A stretch of 64,000 nt of DNA from Neocallimastix lanati (nom. inval.) (Eukaryota > Neocallimastigomycota > Neocallimastigomycetes > Neocallimastigales > Neocallimastigaceae): contig JACVTC010000001.1 in assembly GCA_016946835.1 (NCBI GenBank), positions 232,501 through 296,500 on the forward strand. The letters are read 5' to 3'. The position numbers were made by a program, and so were the translations under genes. Under the pieces are notes generated by a model. That model was not told where the DNA came from and ran no database searches. It saw nothing but the letters and a program-made list of their open reading frames with translations. Below are positions 37,252-49,452 of this stretch, piece after piece. The stretch's first letter is position 1; each line of letters opens with the position of its first letter.

Positions 37252-38150
37252 CTTTTTATTATTTATTATTTATTATTTATTATTTATTATTTATTATTTA
37301 TTATTTATTATTTATTATTTATTATTTATTATTTATTATTTAATATTTATTATCAATTATTTAATATTTAATATTTATTATTTATTATTTATTATTTATT
37401 AATAAATACTCTTTTTATTATTTATTTAATATTCATTATCAATTATTTAATAATTATTATTTATTATTTATTATTTATTATTTATTATTTATTATTTATT
37501 ATTTATTATTTATTATTTATTATTTATTATTTATTATTTATTATTTATTATTTATTATTTATTATTTATTATTTATTATTTATTATTTATTATTCAATTA
37601 TTTATTATTTATTATTCAATTATTTATTATTTATTATTTATTAGTTATTATTTATTATTTATTATTTATTATTTATTATTTATTATTTATTATTTATTAT
37701 TTATTATTTATTATTTATTATTTATTATTTATTATTTATTATTTATTATTTATTATTTATTATTTATTATTTATTAATAAATACTCTTTTTATTATTTAT
37801 TTATATAATATTTATTATCAATTATTTAATAATTATTATTTATTATTTATTATTTATAATTTATTAATAGATACTCTTTTTATTATTTATTTAATATTTT
37901 ATCAATTATTTAATAATTATTATTTATTATTTATTATTTATTATTTATTATTTATTATTTATTATTTATTATTTATTATTTATTAATAAATACTCTTTTT
38001 ATTATTTATTTATATAATATTTATTATCAATTATTTAATAATTATTATTTATTATTTATTATTTAATTATTTATTATTTATTGTTTATTGTTTATTATTT
38101 ATTATTTATTATTTATTATTTATTATTTATTATTTATTATTTATTATTTG
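37252..38150 (+). repeat. Heptanucleotide satellite, array 5
   Basis: attattt/ttattat units with the punctuating aataaatactctttttatt near 37400, 37773 and 37984, and variants such as taatagatactc near 37864. An additional element, tatcaattatttaataatta, recurs near 37435, 37815, 37905 and 38026. It ends about 350 bp upstream of the first ankyrin gene. Confidence 0.93.
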
Positions 38151-38507
38151 TAATAATTAATAGAAAAATATAAAGAAATCTTTTGTCCATTAATAATTAT
38201 GAATTTAATTAAAAAAAATAAAAAAATAGCCAATTAAATTATATATTTATTGTAAGAAAATTTGGAATTAAAATAAAATTAAAACTAAATATAATATTAA
38301 ATAAGGATGCCTGATATTTAAAAAAAAAAAAAAAAAATAAAGAAAAAAAATTTATATATAAATCAATAATTTTTTTCTTTTTTATTTTTTATTTTTTTCT
38401 TTTATTTTATTTTAAAATAATTATATCAAATAAAAATTAAAGAATTTATAAAATATTTAAATTAATTTTTATTTTATTTTAATAAATTTGATAATAATAA
38501 AAAAAAA

Positions 38508-39597
38508 ATGACTTCTTCACAAAGTAAAAAAAAAAATGTTTTAAAAAAAATAAAAATTAACTTTGAAATTAAACCATTTTTAAAAGTTATAGATAATGGA
38601 AATATAGAAATATTAAAAACTTCAATAAATAATATCAATAAAAATAATTCAAAAAAAATTGATATTCCTTTGGAGATCTATGAAAATGGTTTTCTTACTT
38701 CTAATAGATTAAATTTTATAATAAAAAATTGTAGCGATAGTCTGTACATATCCTCTTCTTTATTAAAGAAATTAATAAAAAATAATGAAATTCAGTTATT
38801 AAAAGTTATTTTTAGTAACTCTAAATTTTATGATAATGAATTCATTAAAACCTTACTTTATCAATATAAATATAAAACATCAATTTCTGACAATGACCTA
38901 AATAGAATAATATCTAATGATCATTATATAATTTCAAATAAATGTTCTGTAGAAAAATTTCAAGATTATTTTGTAAAAGCATGTGGAGATGGAAAAAAAA
39001 ATATAGTAAAATATTTAATTGGACATGGAGCAGATGTAAATGGAGTAAATCAATATAATAAAACACCATTATGTGAAGCTTGTGAAGAAGGAAATGAAAA
39101 GATAGTAGAATATTTGGTTGAACATGGAGCCGATGTAAATAAAGTAAAATCGTATGATGAGACACCATTATATTGTGCATGTAAAAAAGGAAATGAAAAA
39201 ATAGCAAAATATTTAATTGAACATGGAGCTAATATAAAAATAGTAGAAATATGCGGTTATTCACCTTTTTTTATGGCATGTCACAGTGGAAATGAAAATC
39301 TAGTAAAATATTTAGTTGGACTTGGAGCAGATATCAATGAAGAATCAGATTGTGGTAATACACCATTATTTTATGCATGCAAAAGTGGAAACGAAGATCT
39401 AGTAAAATATTTAGTTAAACTAGGAGCAGATGTGAAAAAAATAAATCATGAAAAGGAAACACCTTTATTTAGGGCATGTGAAAGTGGAAATGAAAATCTA
39501 GTAAAATATTTAGTAGAAATTGAAGAAGTAGATATCGCAATAGAAAGTATACGGGGTGAAACAGCTCTATTTAAAGCATGCGAGAATAAAAATGATA

Positions 39598-39628
<31 letters not shown>

Positions 39629-39908
39629 AGATATTGATAAAGAAAATGAATGGGCTGAAACACCGTTATTTTTCGCATTTAAGAGTAGAAATGAAAAAAT
39701 AGTACAATATTTAATTGGACAAGGGGCAAATATAAATAAAGTAATAGATGTAATTAATTCTCCTAAAGGACCACTTCCATATTTGATGTTTAAATTTTAT
39801 AATATAAAAGATATAAAAAAATATTTAGTTGAACTTAAAACTAATATAAATAATGATAAAAATTATATGAAAAAGTGTATAAGAAAATATGCTGTGAGAT
39901 ATATATAA
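38508..39908 (+). CDS. Ankyrin-repeat protein 1, 466 aa
   Basis: A single uninterrupted exon. Residues 1-150 are a family-specific Lys/Asn-rich N-terminal region (FEIKPFLKVIDNGNIEIL, EIYENGFLTSNRLNF, SSSLLKKLI). About eight ankyrin repeats follow from roughly 153 to 415, each with the TPL..AC..GNE...YL...GADVN pattern, then a degenerate ninth repeat and a basic tail. The start MTSSQSKKK has no signal peptide, so a cytosolic or nuclear location is likely. Ankyrin repeats bind proteins; the partner cannot be inferred. It lies 3.9 kb upstream of the tandem array, shares leader sequence with copy 3, and differs from the others at several repeat positions (for example an inserted E in EIEEVDIAIES). 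It is the best-preserved non-array copy. Confidence 0.9.
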
Positions 39909-40131
39909 ATATTTTATTGTTATTAAAAGTCTAAGAAAAAAGCAAAAAAAAAAAAAAAAAAAAACTAAATTATAAATATTATAATATTATAATAATACTT
40001 ATATAAAATTAATAGTCGTAATAATTTATCATAACAAAATTCAAAAATATTATTGTATTAAATAATATAACAGAAATTAGACAATATATATATATATATA
40101 TTTATATATATAATTATGTATAATTTATAAA

Positions 40132-40470
40132 AGTTATTGATTTTAGAAACATAGAAATATTAAATAGTTCAATAAATAATAGAAATAGAAATAAATCAGA
40201 AAAAAAAAAAAGTAATATCTCTTTATACATATATAAAAAAAAGAAGGTTTTATTACCTATGATAGATTAAATTTTTTAATAGAAAATTGTAACAATACTC
40301 CATACAAATCTTCTTTCTTTATTAAAAAAATTAATAAAATGATGAAGTTCAAGTATTAAAAATTATTTTTTAATAACTTTAGACAATAATTTCATTAAAT
40401 TGTTTACTCTTTCAATATAACGTAATTCTTATTAACCTAAATTGACAAATACCTAAAGAAAATTTATAGC
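40132..40470 (+). pseudogene. Ankyrin-gene N-terminal relic downstream of copy 1
   Basis: Broken frames give RNIEILNSSINN, GFITYDRLNFLIENC and NNTPYKSSF. These match the family N-terminus (GNIEILKTSINN, GFLTSNRLNFIIKNC, DSLYISSS), followed by decayed sequence to about 40470. Stops and frameshifts are frequent. The same relic follows copies 2 to 6. Confidence 0.7.
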
Positions 40471-42920
40471 AATATACATATGCTAGCTAAATTTTTTATT
40501 TATTTATTGATTTATTTATTGATTTTTTTAATTATTTAATTATTTATTTACTTATTTAACTATTATTTGTTTATTTATTTTTTATTTATTTATTTTTTTA
40601 TTAATTTATTTTTTAAATAAATTTCTACTACTTTTAATTTAATATATATTAATCTAAATTTGAATAAAAAGCTAAATTACTATTTAAATTTTTTCTTTAA
40701 TGCTTATAGATACTGGAAAAAAACAAAACAAAACAAAAAAAAAAAAAAAAAAAAAAAAAGAAATAAATCTTTTTAATTATTATTTAAGTCTATGTATAAT
40801 TATAAAATATTATTTAATAAGTTGTGTTATCATTTCTGCTTTGAAACGATCTAATTCCTAGTTAATTTTAATTTAATAAAACTTTTGGCATCTTGTTAGT
40901 ATTCTTATATGAATATAAATAATAATGATATCTATTAAGATCAATATTAAACTAAATAGTTAATTGTTTTTCAATTGATATATATATTATCCATTCTAAT
41001 ATTAACACAGAACATATTGCCTGTTTAACAATATAATTATAGTCCGACCAAAAGTATATTCAATTATAGATGAATGATACTAATTTTTATGTGTATTAAT
41101 CTAGGTTCAAAATATTATTAATAATATATAAAAAATATTTTTAAATTAACTTTAATAAATATATATTAGAATAATTTTATAGACTTTGAAATAGTGAGTA
41201 AATAGGGAAATAGAACCTCTTTGCTCTTCTCTTTTACTTACTACAACAGTTAATTATAATAATTATCTACTATGTATTGTCTTACTTCTTCGACGTTGAC
41301 ACAATCCAATCCTAGTTAAGGCTAATATTGTAATACTTACCCGAAAAAACTGTTTCAAATCGGGCCTTTTTTTTTCCATTGAACTCCTTGTACCATCTGT
41401 GGGAATAGTCAACTATACAATCCTCTAAAATCAAGTGGAACCAAAATGTTAATTTTATTTGACTCATAAGTTAGAATTAATCTAAAAATAAATTAATAAA
41501 ATTTATTTAAATTTACTCTGATACTTTATTAATCGTTTTATTTAAATATTTTATTTTATATCTATAAATAATAGCATTATTTAATTAATTATTTCATATT
41601 AGTGAAAACTGAAAATTTTTTATTTAATCTTTTATAGAATTATTACTTTACATATTATTAAAATTTATTAAAATATTTAAATATTTATATAATTAAATAT
41701 TTATAATAAAATTAAATAATAAAATTTAATAATAAAATTTCTTTAAATATTAAAATAAATAAAATAAAAATATAATAATAAAAGTCTTTATTAATGAAAT
41801 AATTAATTAAATAAATGTAAAACATGCTTATTTAATATAATTATAAAATATTTATTTATGCATATAAATATATATTGATGAAAATAAAAATCAGTAGAAA
41901 TATTTTCAATATATATATGTAAAAAATGTGCACTAGTATTCCTGACAATATAGATTGAAAAAATAATTATTGATTATATTAATCTAATCCTATATTTTGA
42001 CATAAATGATATCTGTTTCTATTTAATTTCAATTAATTTTGAATATAATAATTATTTGATAAAGAAAATAATTTTATTTTTGCTTTATATTTATTAAGAA
42101 ATATAAAAAAATAAAACTTTTCTTAAAAACTAATTTTTAATATTTAAAAAAAAAAAATTTAAAAAAAAAAAAATAAAAATTTATTACATATTTATGTAAA
42201 ATTGTTTAATATTTTAATTTTTAAATTGTTTAAAATGATATGATAAATAAAATTAAGGTAATTGCTTTTTATTTCTTGATTTTACCAAATAATAATATTA
42301 ATAATAAAATAATAAAATAAAAAAAAAATAATAATAATAAAATAAATAAAATTAAAGAATTAAAACAATTATAATTAACTATTATTTAATAATTATTTCA
42401 TTAATTATTAGAAAGTATAATATATATATTATAAAAATATTTAATATTAATAATAAAAAACATTAAAATATTAGTACTAATTATAACTTTATAATTTATA
42501 ATTCTTTATTCTAATATTTTTCATTTATTATTTTTATCTTATTTTTTTTATATCACTATCTCTTATTTATAATAATTTCTACTTTTATTAATTGTTTATT
42601 TTTAATTATTTTATTTATTTCTATTTAATTATATCTATTTTTTTTAAAATTATAATTATAATTGTATTTATAAATATATTCTTAAATTTTAATTTTGTTT
42701 TTTTGTTTTTTATTATTATTTTTCTTATTTTTATATTTTGACATTTTTTTAAATATTATTCATATATTCTTAATGTAATAATATTATTAAAATAAAATTC
42801 TTTATACTTTTATTTTGTAATTTTTTTTTTTTTTTATATTTTATTTATTTATTTATTTTTATTTTATTTTTTTAATTTTTAGTTAGTAAAAACTTTAAAT
42901 ATCAAAATCAAATTACTAAC
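40471..42920. other. Gene-free DNA between copy 1 and the tandem array
   Basis: Mostly A/T-rich. A less biased patch at about 41190-41460 (containing cttcttcgacgttgacacaa) has no open frame and no match to other repeats in the window. Short ATTT and TTTA runs occur at 40496-40615. Confidence 0.45.
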
Positions 42921-43242
42921 TTAAATAGACTCAATTATTCCTTTTATATTTTCAAAATTAAATGGAGAAGAAAATTCTTTAATATTATTATAAATAGGTT
43001 CTATAATACTAATATAATCAATTAATGCATTTTTTTTCTGTAGTATTGTGGTCAATAACATTGTTTATATTTTTATTTATATTTATTGTTATTATTTCAC
43101 TAATATAGTTCAAATTACTATTAATAAAATTAATTTCATCATCCGAATATTTTCTTTTAGTTGCAAAAGCGTTAATTTTTTTGTAATACTTTTTTAAGGA
43201 ACCGTTATCATTTAAATTTCGTAATAATTGTGTCCGTAAAAC
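42921..43242 (-). pseudogene. C-terminal relic of an unrecognised Lys/Asn-rich protein
   Basis: The minus strand reads TQLLRNLNDNGSLKKYYKK, then INAFATKRKYSDDEINF, to about 43040. After a single frame change it continues IDYISIIEPIYNNIKEF, SPFNFENIKGIIESI and stop at 42921. The composition is protein-like, but one frameshift breaks it and no start is visible. The family is unknown. The first 30 bp or so of this relic recur at each junction of the ankyrin array (from 46043, 48917, 51737 and 54551), marking the edge of the duplicated unit. Confidence 0.5.
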
Positions 43243-43499
43243 AAAAAAAAAGAACTAAACAATGTTATATTATAATTTATTATATCTAGATGTATGATTA
43301 TTACTATTATTACTATTATTATTATTATTTATTTTTATATATAATTAATTATTAAGTATTATTATTATATATTATTACATATTATTATTTCCATTTTTAT
43401 TATTATTATAATTATATATTATAATTATTTTTTTTAAATAATTAATAAAAAAAGAAAAATATAAAGAAATTTTATGTCCATTTAACAATTATGAATTTA

Positions 43500-43544
<45 letters not shown>

Positions 43545-43765
43545 AGCCAATTAAATTATAGTTTATTTGGAATATTTATATATTTATATATTTATTATAA
43601 GAAAATTTGGAATTAAAATGATATTTTAAAAAAAAAATTAAGAAAAAAATTTTTATATAAATCAATAAATTTGTTCTTTTTTTTTTTTTATTTATTTTTT
43701 TATATTACTTCATTTTATTTTATTTTAAAATAATTATATCGAATAAAATTTATTAAATTTACAAA

Positions 43766-44909
43766 ATGTATAGCTTGATTATTTTTTTTATTTTAATATT
43801 CATTCTATTTAATAGAATTAAAAAGGTTTCTTCACTAAGTAAAAAAAAAAATGATTTAAAAAAAACAAATATTAACTTTAAAATTAAACCATTTTTAACC
43901 ATTTTAGATAATGGAAATATAGAAATTTTAAAAACTTCAATAAATAATATCAATAAAAATAATTCAAAAAAAATTGATATTCCTTTGGAGATCTATGAAA
44001 ATGGTTTTCTTACTTCTAATAGATTAAATTTTATAATAAAAAATTGTAGCGATAGTCTGTACATATCTTCTTCCTTATTAAAGAAATTAATTAAAAATAA
44101 TGAAATTCAGTTATTAAAAATTATTTTTGGTAACTCTAAATTTTATGATAATGAATTCATTAAAACCTTACTTTATCAATATAAATATAAAAGATCCATT
44201 TTTGTCAATGACCTAAATAGAATAATGTCTAATGATCATTATATAATTTCAACAAATTATTCTGTAGAAAAATTTCAAGATTATTATGTAGAAGCATGTG
44301 GAGATGGAAAAAAAAATATTATAAAATATTTAATTGGACATGGAGCGGATGTAAATGGAATAAATCAATATAATATAACACCATTATGTAAAGCTTGTGA
44401 AGAAGGAAATGAAAAGATAGTAGAATATTTAATTGAACATGGGGCCGATGTAAATAAAGTAAAATTGTTTAATGAAACCCCATTACATTGTGCATGTAAA
44501 AAAGGAAATGAAAAAATAGCAAAATATTTAATTGAACATGGTGCCAATATAAAAATAGTGGATGTATGCGGTTATTCACCTTTTTTTATGGCATGCAAAA
44601 GTGGAAATGAACATCTAGTAAAATATTTAGTTGGACTTGGAGCAGATATCAATGAAGAATCAAATTGTGGTGAAACACCATTATTTTATGCATGCAAAAG
44701 TGGAAACGAAGATCTAGTAAAATATTTAGTTAAACTAGGAGCAGATGTGAAAAAAATAAATCATGAAAAGGAAACACCTTTATTTAGGGCATGTGAAAGT
44801 GGAAATGAAAATCTAGTAAAATATTTAGTAGAACTTGAAGTAGATATCGCAATAGAAAGTATACGTGGTGAAACAGCTCTATTTAAAGCATGCCGAAATG
44901 GAAATGAAA

Positions 44910-44940
<31 letters not shown>

Positions 44941-45205
44941 AAATATTAATAAAGAAAATAAATGGGCTGAAACACCGTTATTTTTCGCATGTAAAAATAG
45001 AAATAAAAAAATAATAAAATATTTAGTTGAACAAGGGGCAGATATAAATAAAGTAATTGATGTAATTAATTCTCCTAGAAGACGACATTTATGGATATGT
45101 GGATTTTATAATAAAAAAAATATAAAAAAATATTTAGTTGAACTTAAATCTAATATAAATAGTGATAGACAATATGAAAAAAAATATGTTATTAGATATA
45201 TATAA
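43766..45205 (+). CDS. Ankyrin-repeat protein 2, 479 aa, with N-terminal hydrophobic anchor
   Basis: A single exon. The first 20 residues (MYSLIIFFILIFILFNRIKK) are a hydrophobic stretch with a basic end, so a signal anchor or signal peptide is predicted. The segment from SSLSKKKNDLKK onward aligns with residue 3 onward of copies 1 and 3. The ankyrin repeats are as in copy 1 (about eight), plus a degenerate ninth and a basic C-terminus ending VIRYI. The run of 11 A at about 43840-43850 keeps the frame open here; copies 4 and 5 have 12 and 10 A at this point. The C-terminal run of eight A differs from the nine in copy 6, giving a different last few residues. Membrane or secretory targeting would put it in a different compartment from copies 1 and 3. 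Confidence 0.88.
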
Positions 45206-45401
45206 ATATTTTATGGGTATTAAAAGCCTAAAACAAAAACAAAACCAAAAATTAAATAATAAATATTATAAAATTATAGTAATACTTATATAACATTAAT
45301 AGTAATAATTTATCATAAAAAAAATCAAAAAAAAATATTAAATTAAATAATATAACAGAAATTAGACAAAAAAATTATATAATAATTTATAATTAATAAA
45401 A

Positions 45402-45590
45402 GTTATTGATTATAGAAACATAGAAATATTATTTAGTTCAATAAAAAATATAAAAATAAATAAGAAAAAAAGGAATATCGCTTAAATATATGAAAAAAAA
45501 GGATTTATTACCAATGATAGATTAAATTTTTCAATAGAAAATTGTAACAATACTCCATACAAATCTTCTTTATATATTAATAAAATTAAA
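45402..45590 (+). pseudogene. Ankyrin N-terminal relic, unit 1
   Basis: Broken frames read RNIEILFSSIKN, then YEKKGFITNDRLNFSIENC and NNTPYKSSLYINK. It breaks off at about 45590, where the unrelated family relic begins. Confidence 0.7.
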
Positions 45591-45596
45591 ACTATT

Positions 45597-45897
45597 TACG
45601 TTTTGTTTAAGAACAAAATCTTTTCTGGTGGGATCTGCCGATGTCTTTGCAGAAAAATAATGTCTAAAGCTAGTAAGCACTCTACGAAAATTGCTGTTCC
45701 GATAGTATTAAGTGCTAACTAACCAGGAGCGCCAACACTAAAAATACAGTAAAACAGGCCGATCAGGGCCAATGCTCCTGAAAGAGAAGACCATAATTTC
45801 TTTCAGATAGTCAATTCAAACCCTAATTCAAAATTTGAATTCCCTTTAAAACAGATATCTTATAATATGGAGGTGAAGTTCGTTGCCTATGAATTTT
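45597..45897 (+). pseudogene. 3' relic of the 0.7-1.3 kb gene family, unit 1
   Basis: About 300 bp of nearly normal base composition. One frame gives LFKNKIFSGG and CRKIMSKASKHSTKIAV; others give TVKQAD and EREDHNFFQIVNSNPN. These match WKDLFKCQMKSG and the TVRQASRA/EDHNF tail of the frame at 705-1290, and the relics at 1-235 and 61.8 kb. About 20 bp present in the 1-235 copy (coding YSKTPFL) is deleted. It is dead: frameshifted, with stops. Confidence 0.7.
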
Positions 45898-46129
45898 TTT
45901 TTTTTCAATTTATTTATACACTTTATTTTGAAAATTATACTTTTTATTTCACATTGCTATTTAAAATATAATTATGTTCAATTGGAAATAGAAATATATA
46001 TTTTTTAATTAAAATATTTATGTAATTAATAAATAAATAAAGTTTAAATTTCGTAATAATTGTGTCTGTAAAATAAAAAAAAAAAAAAAAAAAAGATCTA
46101 AACAATAATATATTATAATTTATTATATC

Positions 46130-46147
46130 TAGATGTATGATTATTAC

Positions 46148-46214
<67 letters not shown>

Positions 46215-46278
46215 TATTTTTATATATAATTAATTATTAAGTATTATTAATATATATTATTACATATTATTATTTCCA

Positions 46279-46320
<42 letters not shown>

Positions 46321-46345
46321 TATTATTATTATTATTATTTTTAAA
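46130..46345. repeat. (TTA)n/(ATT)n microsatellite in the unit-2 leader
   Basis: Two ATT trinucleotide runs (46144-46213 and 46281-46340). They are longer here than in the other units, where only a few copies remain, and account for much of the length difference between units. Confidence 0.9.
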
Positions 46346-46562
46346 ATAATTAATAAAAAAGAAAAATATAAAGAAATCTTATGTCCATTTAACAATTATG
46401 TATTTAATTTAAAAAAAAAAAAAATAGCCAATTAAATTATATATTTATTGTAAGAAAATTTGGAATTAAAATAAAATTAAAACTAAATATAATATTAAAT
46501 AAGGATACCTGATATTTTAAAAAAAAAAAAAATAAATAAAAAAAATATATATATAAATCAAT

Positions 46563-46594
<32 letters not shown>

Positions 46595-46697
46595 TTTTAT
46601 TTTAAAATAATTATATCAATTAAAAATTAGAGAATTTATAAAATATTTAGATTTATTTTTATTTTATTTTAATAAATTTAATAATAATAAAAAAAAA

Positions 46698-48020
46698 ATG
46701 ACTTCTTCACAAAGTAAAAAAAAAAATGTTTTAAAAAAAACAAAAATTAACTTTAAAATTAAACCATTTTTAACCATTTTAGATAATGGAAATATAGAAA
46801 TATTAAAAACCTCAATAAATAATATCAATAAAAATAATTCAAAAAAAATTGATATTCCTTTGGAGATCTATGAAAATGGCTTTCTTACTTCTAATAGATT
46901 AAATTTTATAATAAAAAATTGTAGCGATAGTTTATGCATATCCTCTTCTTTATTAAAGAAATTAATAAAAAATAATGAAATTCAGTTATTAAAAATTATT
47001 TTTAGTAAATCTAAATTTTATGATAATGAATTCATTAAAACCTTACTTTATCAATATAAATATAAAATATCAATTTTTGTCAATGACCTAAATAGAATAA
47101 TGTCTAATGATCTTTATATAATTTCAAATAAATGTTCTGTAGAAAAATTTCAAGATTATTTTGTAAAAACATGTGGAGATGGAAAAAATAATATAGTTAA
47201 ATATTTAATTGTACATGGAGCGGATGTAAATGGAATAAATAAATATAATAAAACTCCATTATGTGAAGCTTGTGAAGAAGGAAATGATAAAATAGTAGAA
47301 TATTTAATTGAACATGGAGCCGATGTAAATAAAGTAAAATCGTATGATGAGACACCATTATATTGTGCATGTAAAAAAGGAAATGAAAAAATAGCAAAAT
47401 ATTTAATTGAACATGGTGCCAATATAAAAATAGTGGATGTATGCGGTTATTCACCTTTTTTTATGGCATGCAAAAGTGGAAATGAACATCTAGTAAAATA
47501 TTTAGTTGGACTTGGAGCAGATATCAATGAAGAATCAAATTGTGGTGAAACACCATTATTTTATGCATGCAAAAGTGGAAACGAAGATCTAGTAAAATAT
47601 TTAGTTAAACTAGGAGCAGATGTGAAAAAAATAAATCATGAAAAGGAAACACCTTTATTTAGGGCATGTGAAAGTGGAAATGAAAATCTAGTAAAATATT
47701 TAGTAGAACTTGAAGTAGATATCGCAATAGAAAGTATACGTGGTGAAACAGCTCTATTTAAAGCATGCCGAAATGGAAATGAAAAAATAGTAAAATATTT
47801 AGTTGAACGTGGAGCAAATATTAATAAAGAAAATAAATGGGCTGAAACACCGTTATTTTTGGCATGTGAATATAGAAATGAAATAATAATAGAATATTTA
47901 GTTGAACAAGGGGCAGATATAAATAAAGTAATTGATATAATTATTTCTCCTAAAGAATCACTTCCACATATGATGTTTATACCTTATAATAAAAAAAAAT
48001 ATAAAAAAATATTTAGTTGA
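46698..48020 (+). CDS. Ankyrin-repeat protein 3, 440 aa, C-terminal frameshift
   Basis: Begins MTSSQSKKKNVLKK like copy 1, with no hydrophobic leader, and its upstream sequence also resembles that of copy 1. N-terminal region as in the family, then about eight ankyrin repeats. Repeats 4-7 are almost identical to copies 2 and 4. Near the end, a run of nine A at 47991-47999 (eight in copy 2) shifts the frame. The last 25-30 residues are lost, and the protein ends KKKYKKIFS; the original frame continues to about 48066. The repeat domain is intact, so it may still work. It carries single changes of its own such as VERGANINK. Confidence 0.82.
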   Translation: MTSSQSKKKNVLKKTKINFKIKPFLTILDNGNIEILKTSINNINKNNSKKIDIPLEIYENGFLTSNRLNFIIKNCSDSLCISSSLLKKLIKNNEIQLLKIIFSKSKFYDNEFIKTLLYQYKYKISIFVNDLNRIMSNDLYIISNKCSVEKFQDYFVKTCGDGKNNIVKYLIVHGADVNGINKYNKTPLCEACEEGNDKIVEYLIEHGADVNKVKSYDETPLYCACKKGNEKIAKYLIEHGANIKIVDVCGYSPFFMACKSGNEHLVKYLVGLGADINEESNCGETPLFYACKSGNEDLVKYLVKLGADVKKINHEKETPLFRACESGNENLVKYLVELEVDIAIESIRGETALFKACRNGNEKIVKYLVERGANINKENKWAETPLFLACEYRNEIIIEYLVEQGADINKVIDIIISPKESLPHMMFIPYNKKKYKKIFS

Positions 48021-48271
48021 ACTTAAATCTAATATAAATAGTGATAAACGATATGAAAAAAAATTATGTTATTAGATATATATAAATATTTTATGGGTAT
48101 TAAAAGCCTAAAACAAAAAAAATTAAATAATAAATATTATAAAATTATAGTAATACTTATATAACATTAATAGTAATAATAATTTATCATAAAATAATCA
48201 AAAAAAATATTGTATTAAATAATATAACAGAAATTAGACAAAAAAATTATATAATAATTTATAATTAATAA

Positions 48272-48772
48272 AAGTTATTGATTATAGAAACATAGAAATA
48301 TTATTTAGTTCAATAAATAATATAAAAAAAAATAAGTAAGAAAAAAAGGAATATCGCTTAAATATATAAAAAAAAGGTTATTTTACCTATGATAGATTAA
48401 ATTTTTTAATAGAAAATTGTAACAATACTCCATACAAATCTTCTTTATATATTAATAAAATTAAAACTATTTATGTTTTGTTTAAGAACAAAATCTTTTC
48501 TGGTGGGATCTGCCGATGTCTTTACAGAAAAATAATGTCTAAAGCTAGTAAGCACTCGACAAAGATTGCTGTTCTGATAGTATTAAGTGCAAACTAACCA
48601 GGAGCGCCAACACTAAAAATACAGTAAAACAGGCCGATCAGGGCCAATGCTCCTGAAAGAGAAGACCATAATTTCTTTCAGATAGTCAATTCAAACCCTA
48701 ATTCAAAATTTGAATTCCCTTTAAAACAGATATCTTATAATATGGAGGTGAAGTTCGTTGCCTATGAATTTT
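48272..48772 (+). pseudogene. Ankyrin N-terminal relic plus family 3' relic, unit 2
   Basis: The ankyrin relic at 48272-48467 and the family relic at 48475-48772 have the same junction and contents as in unit 1. The family relic is almost identical to the one in unit 4 (54111-54405). Confidence 0.7.
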
Positions 48773-49452
48773 TTTTTTTAATTTATTTATACATTTTAGT
48801 TTGAATATTATACTTTTTATTTCACATTGCTATTTTAAAATATTATTATGTTCAATTGAAAAAATATATATATATTTTTTAATTAAAATATTTATGTAAT
48901 TAATAAATAAATAAAGTTTAAATTTCGTAATAATTGTGTCTGTAAAACAAAAAAAAAAAAAAAAAAACTAAACAATAATATATTATAATTTATTATATCT
49001 AGATGTATAATTATTACTATTATTATTATTATTATTTATTTTTATATATAATTAATTAATAAGTATTATTATTATATATTATTACATATTATTATTTCCA
49101 TTTTTATTATTATTATAATTATATATTATAATTATTTTTTTTAAATAATTAATAAAAAAAGAAAAATATAAAGAAATTTTATGTCCATTTAACAATTATG
49201 AATTTAATTTTTAAAAAAAAAAAAAAAAAACAGCCAATTAAATTATAGTTTATTTGGAATATTTATATATTTATATATTTATTATAAGAAAATTTGGAAT
49301 TAAAATGATATTTTAAAAAAAAAATTAAGAAAAAAATTTTTTATATAAATCAATAAATTTGTTCTTTTTTTTTTTTATTTATTTTTTTATATTACTTCAT
49401 TTTATTTTATTTTAAAATAATTATATCGAATAAAATTTATTAAATTTACAAA

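Noticed and set aside
44365-44547. Antisense open frames under each ankyrin gene (APCSIKYFAIFSF type)
   Set aside because: They repeat with the ankyrin codon pattern in every copy and every repeat. They are mirror frames of the real coding strand.
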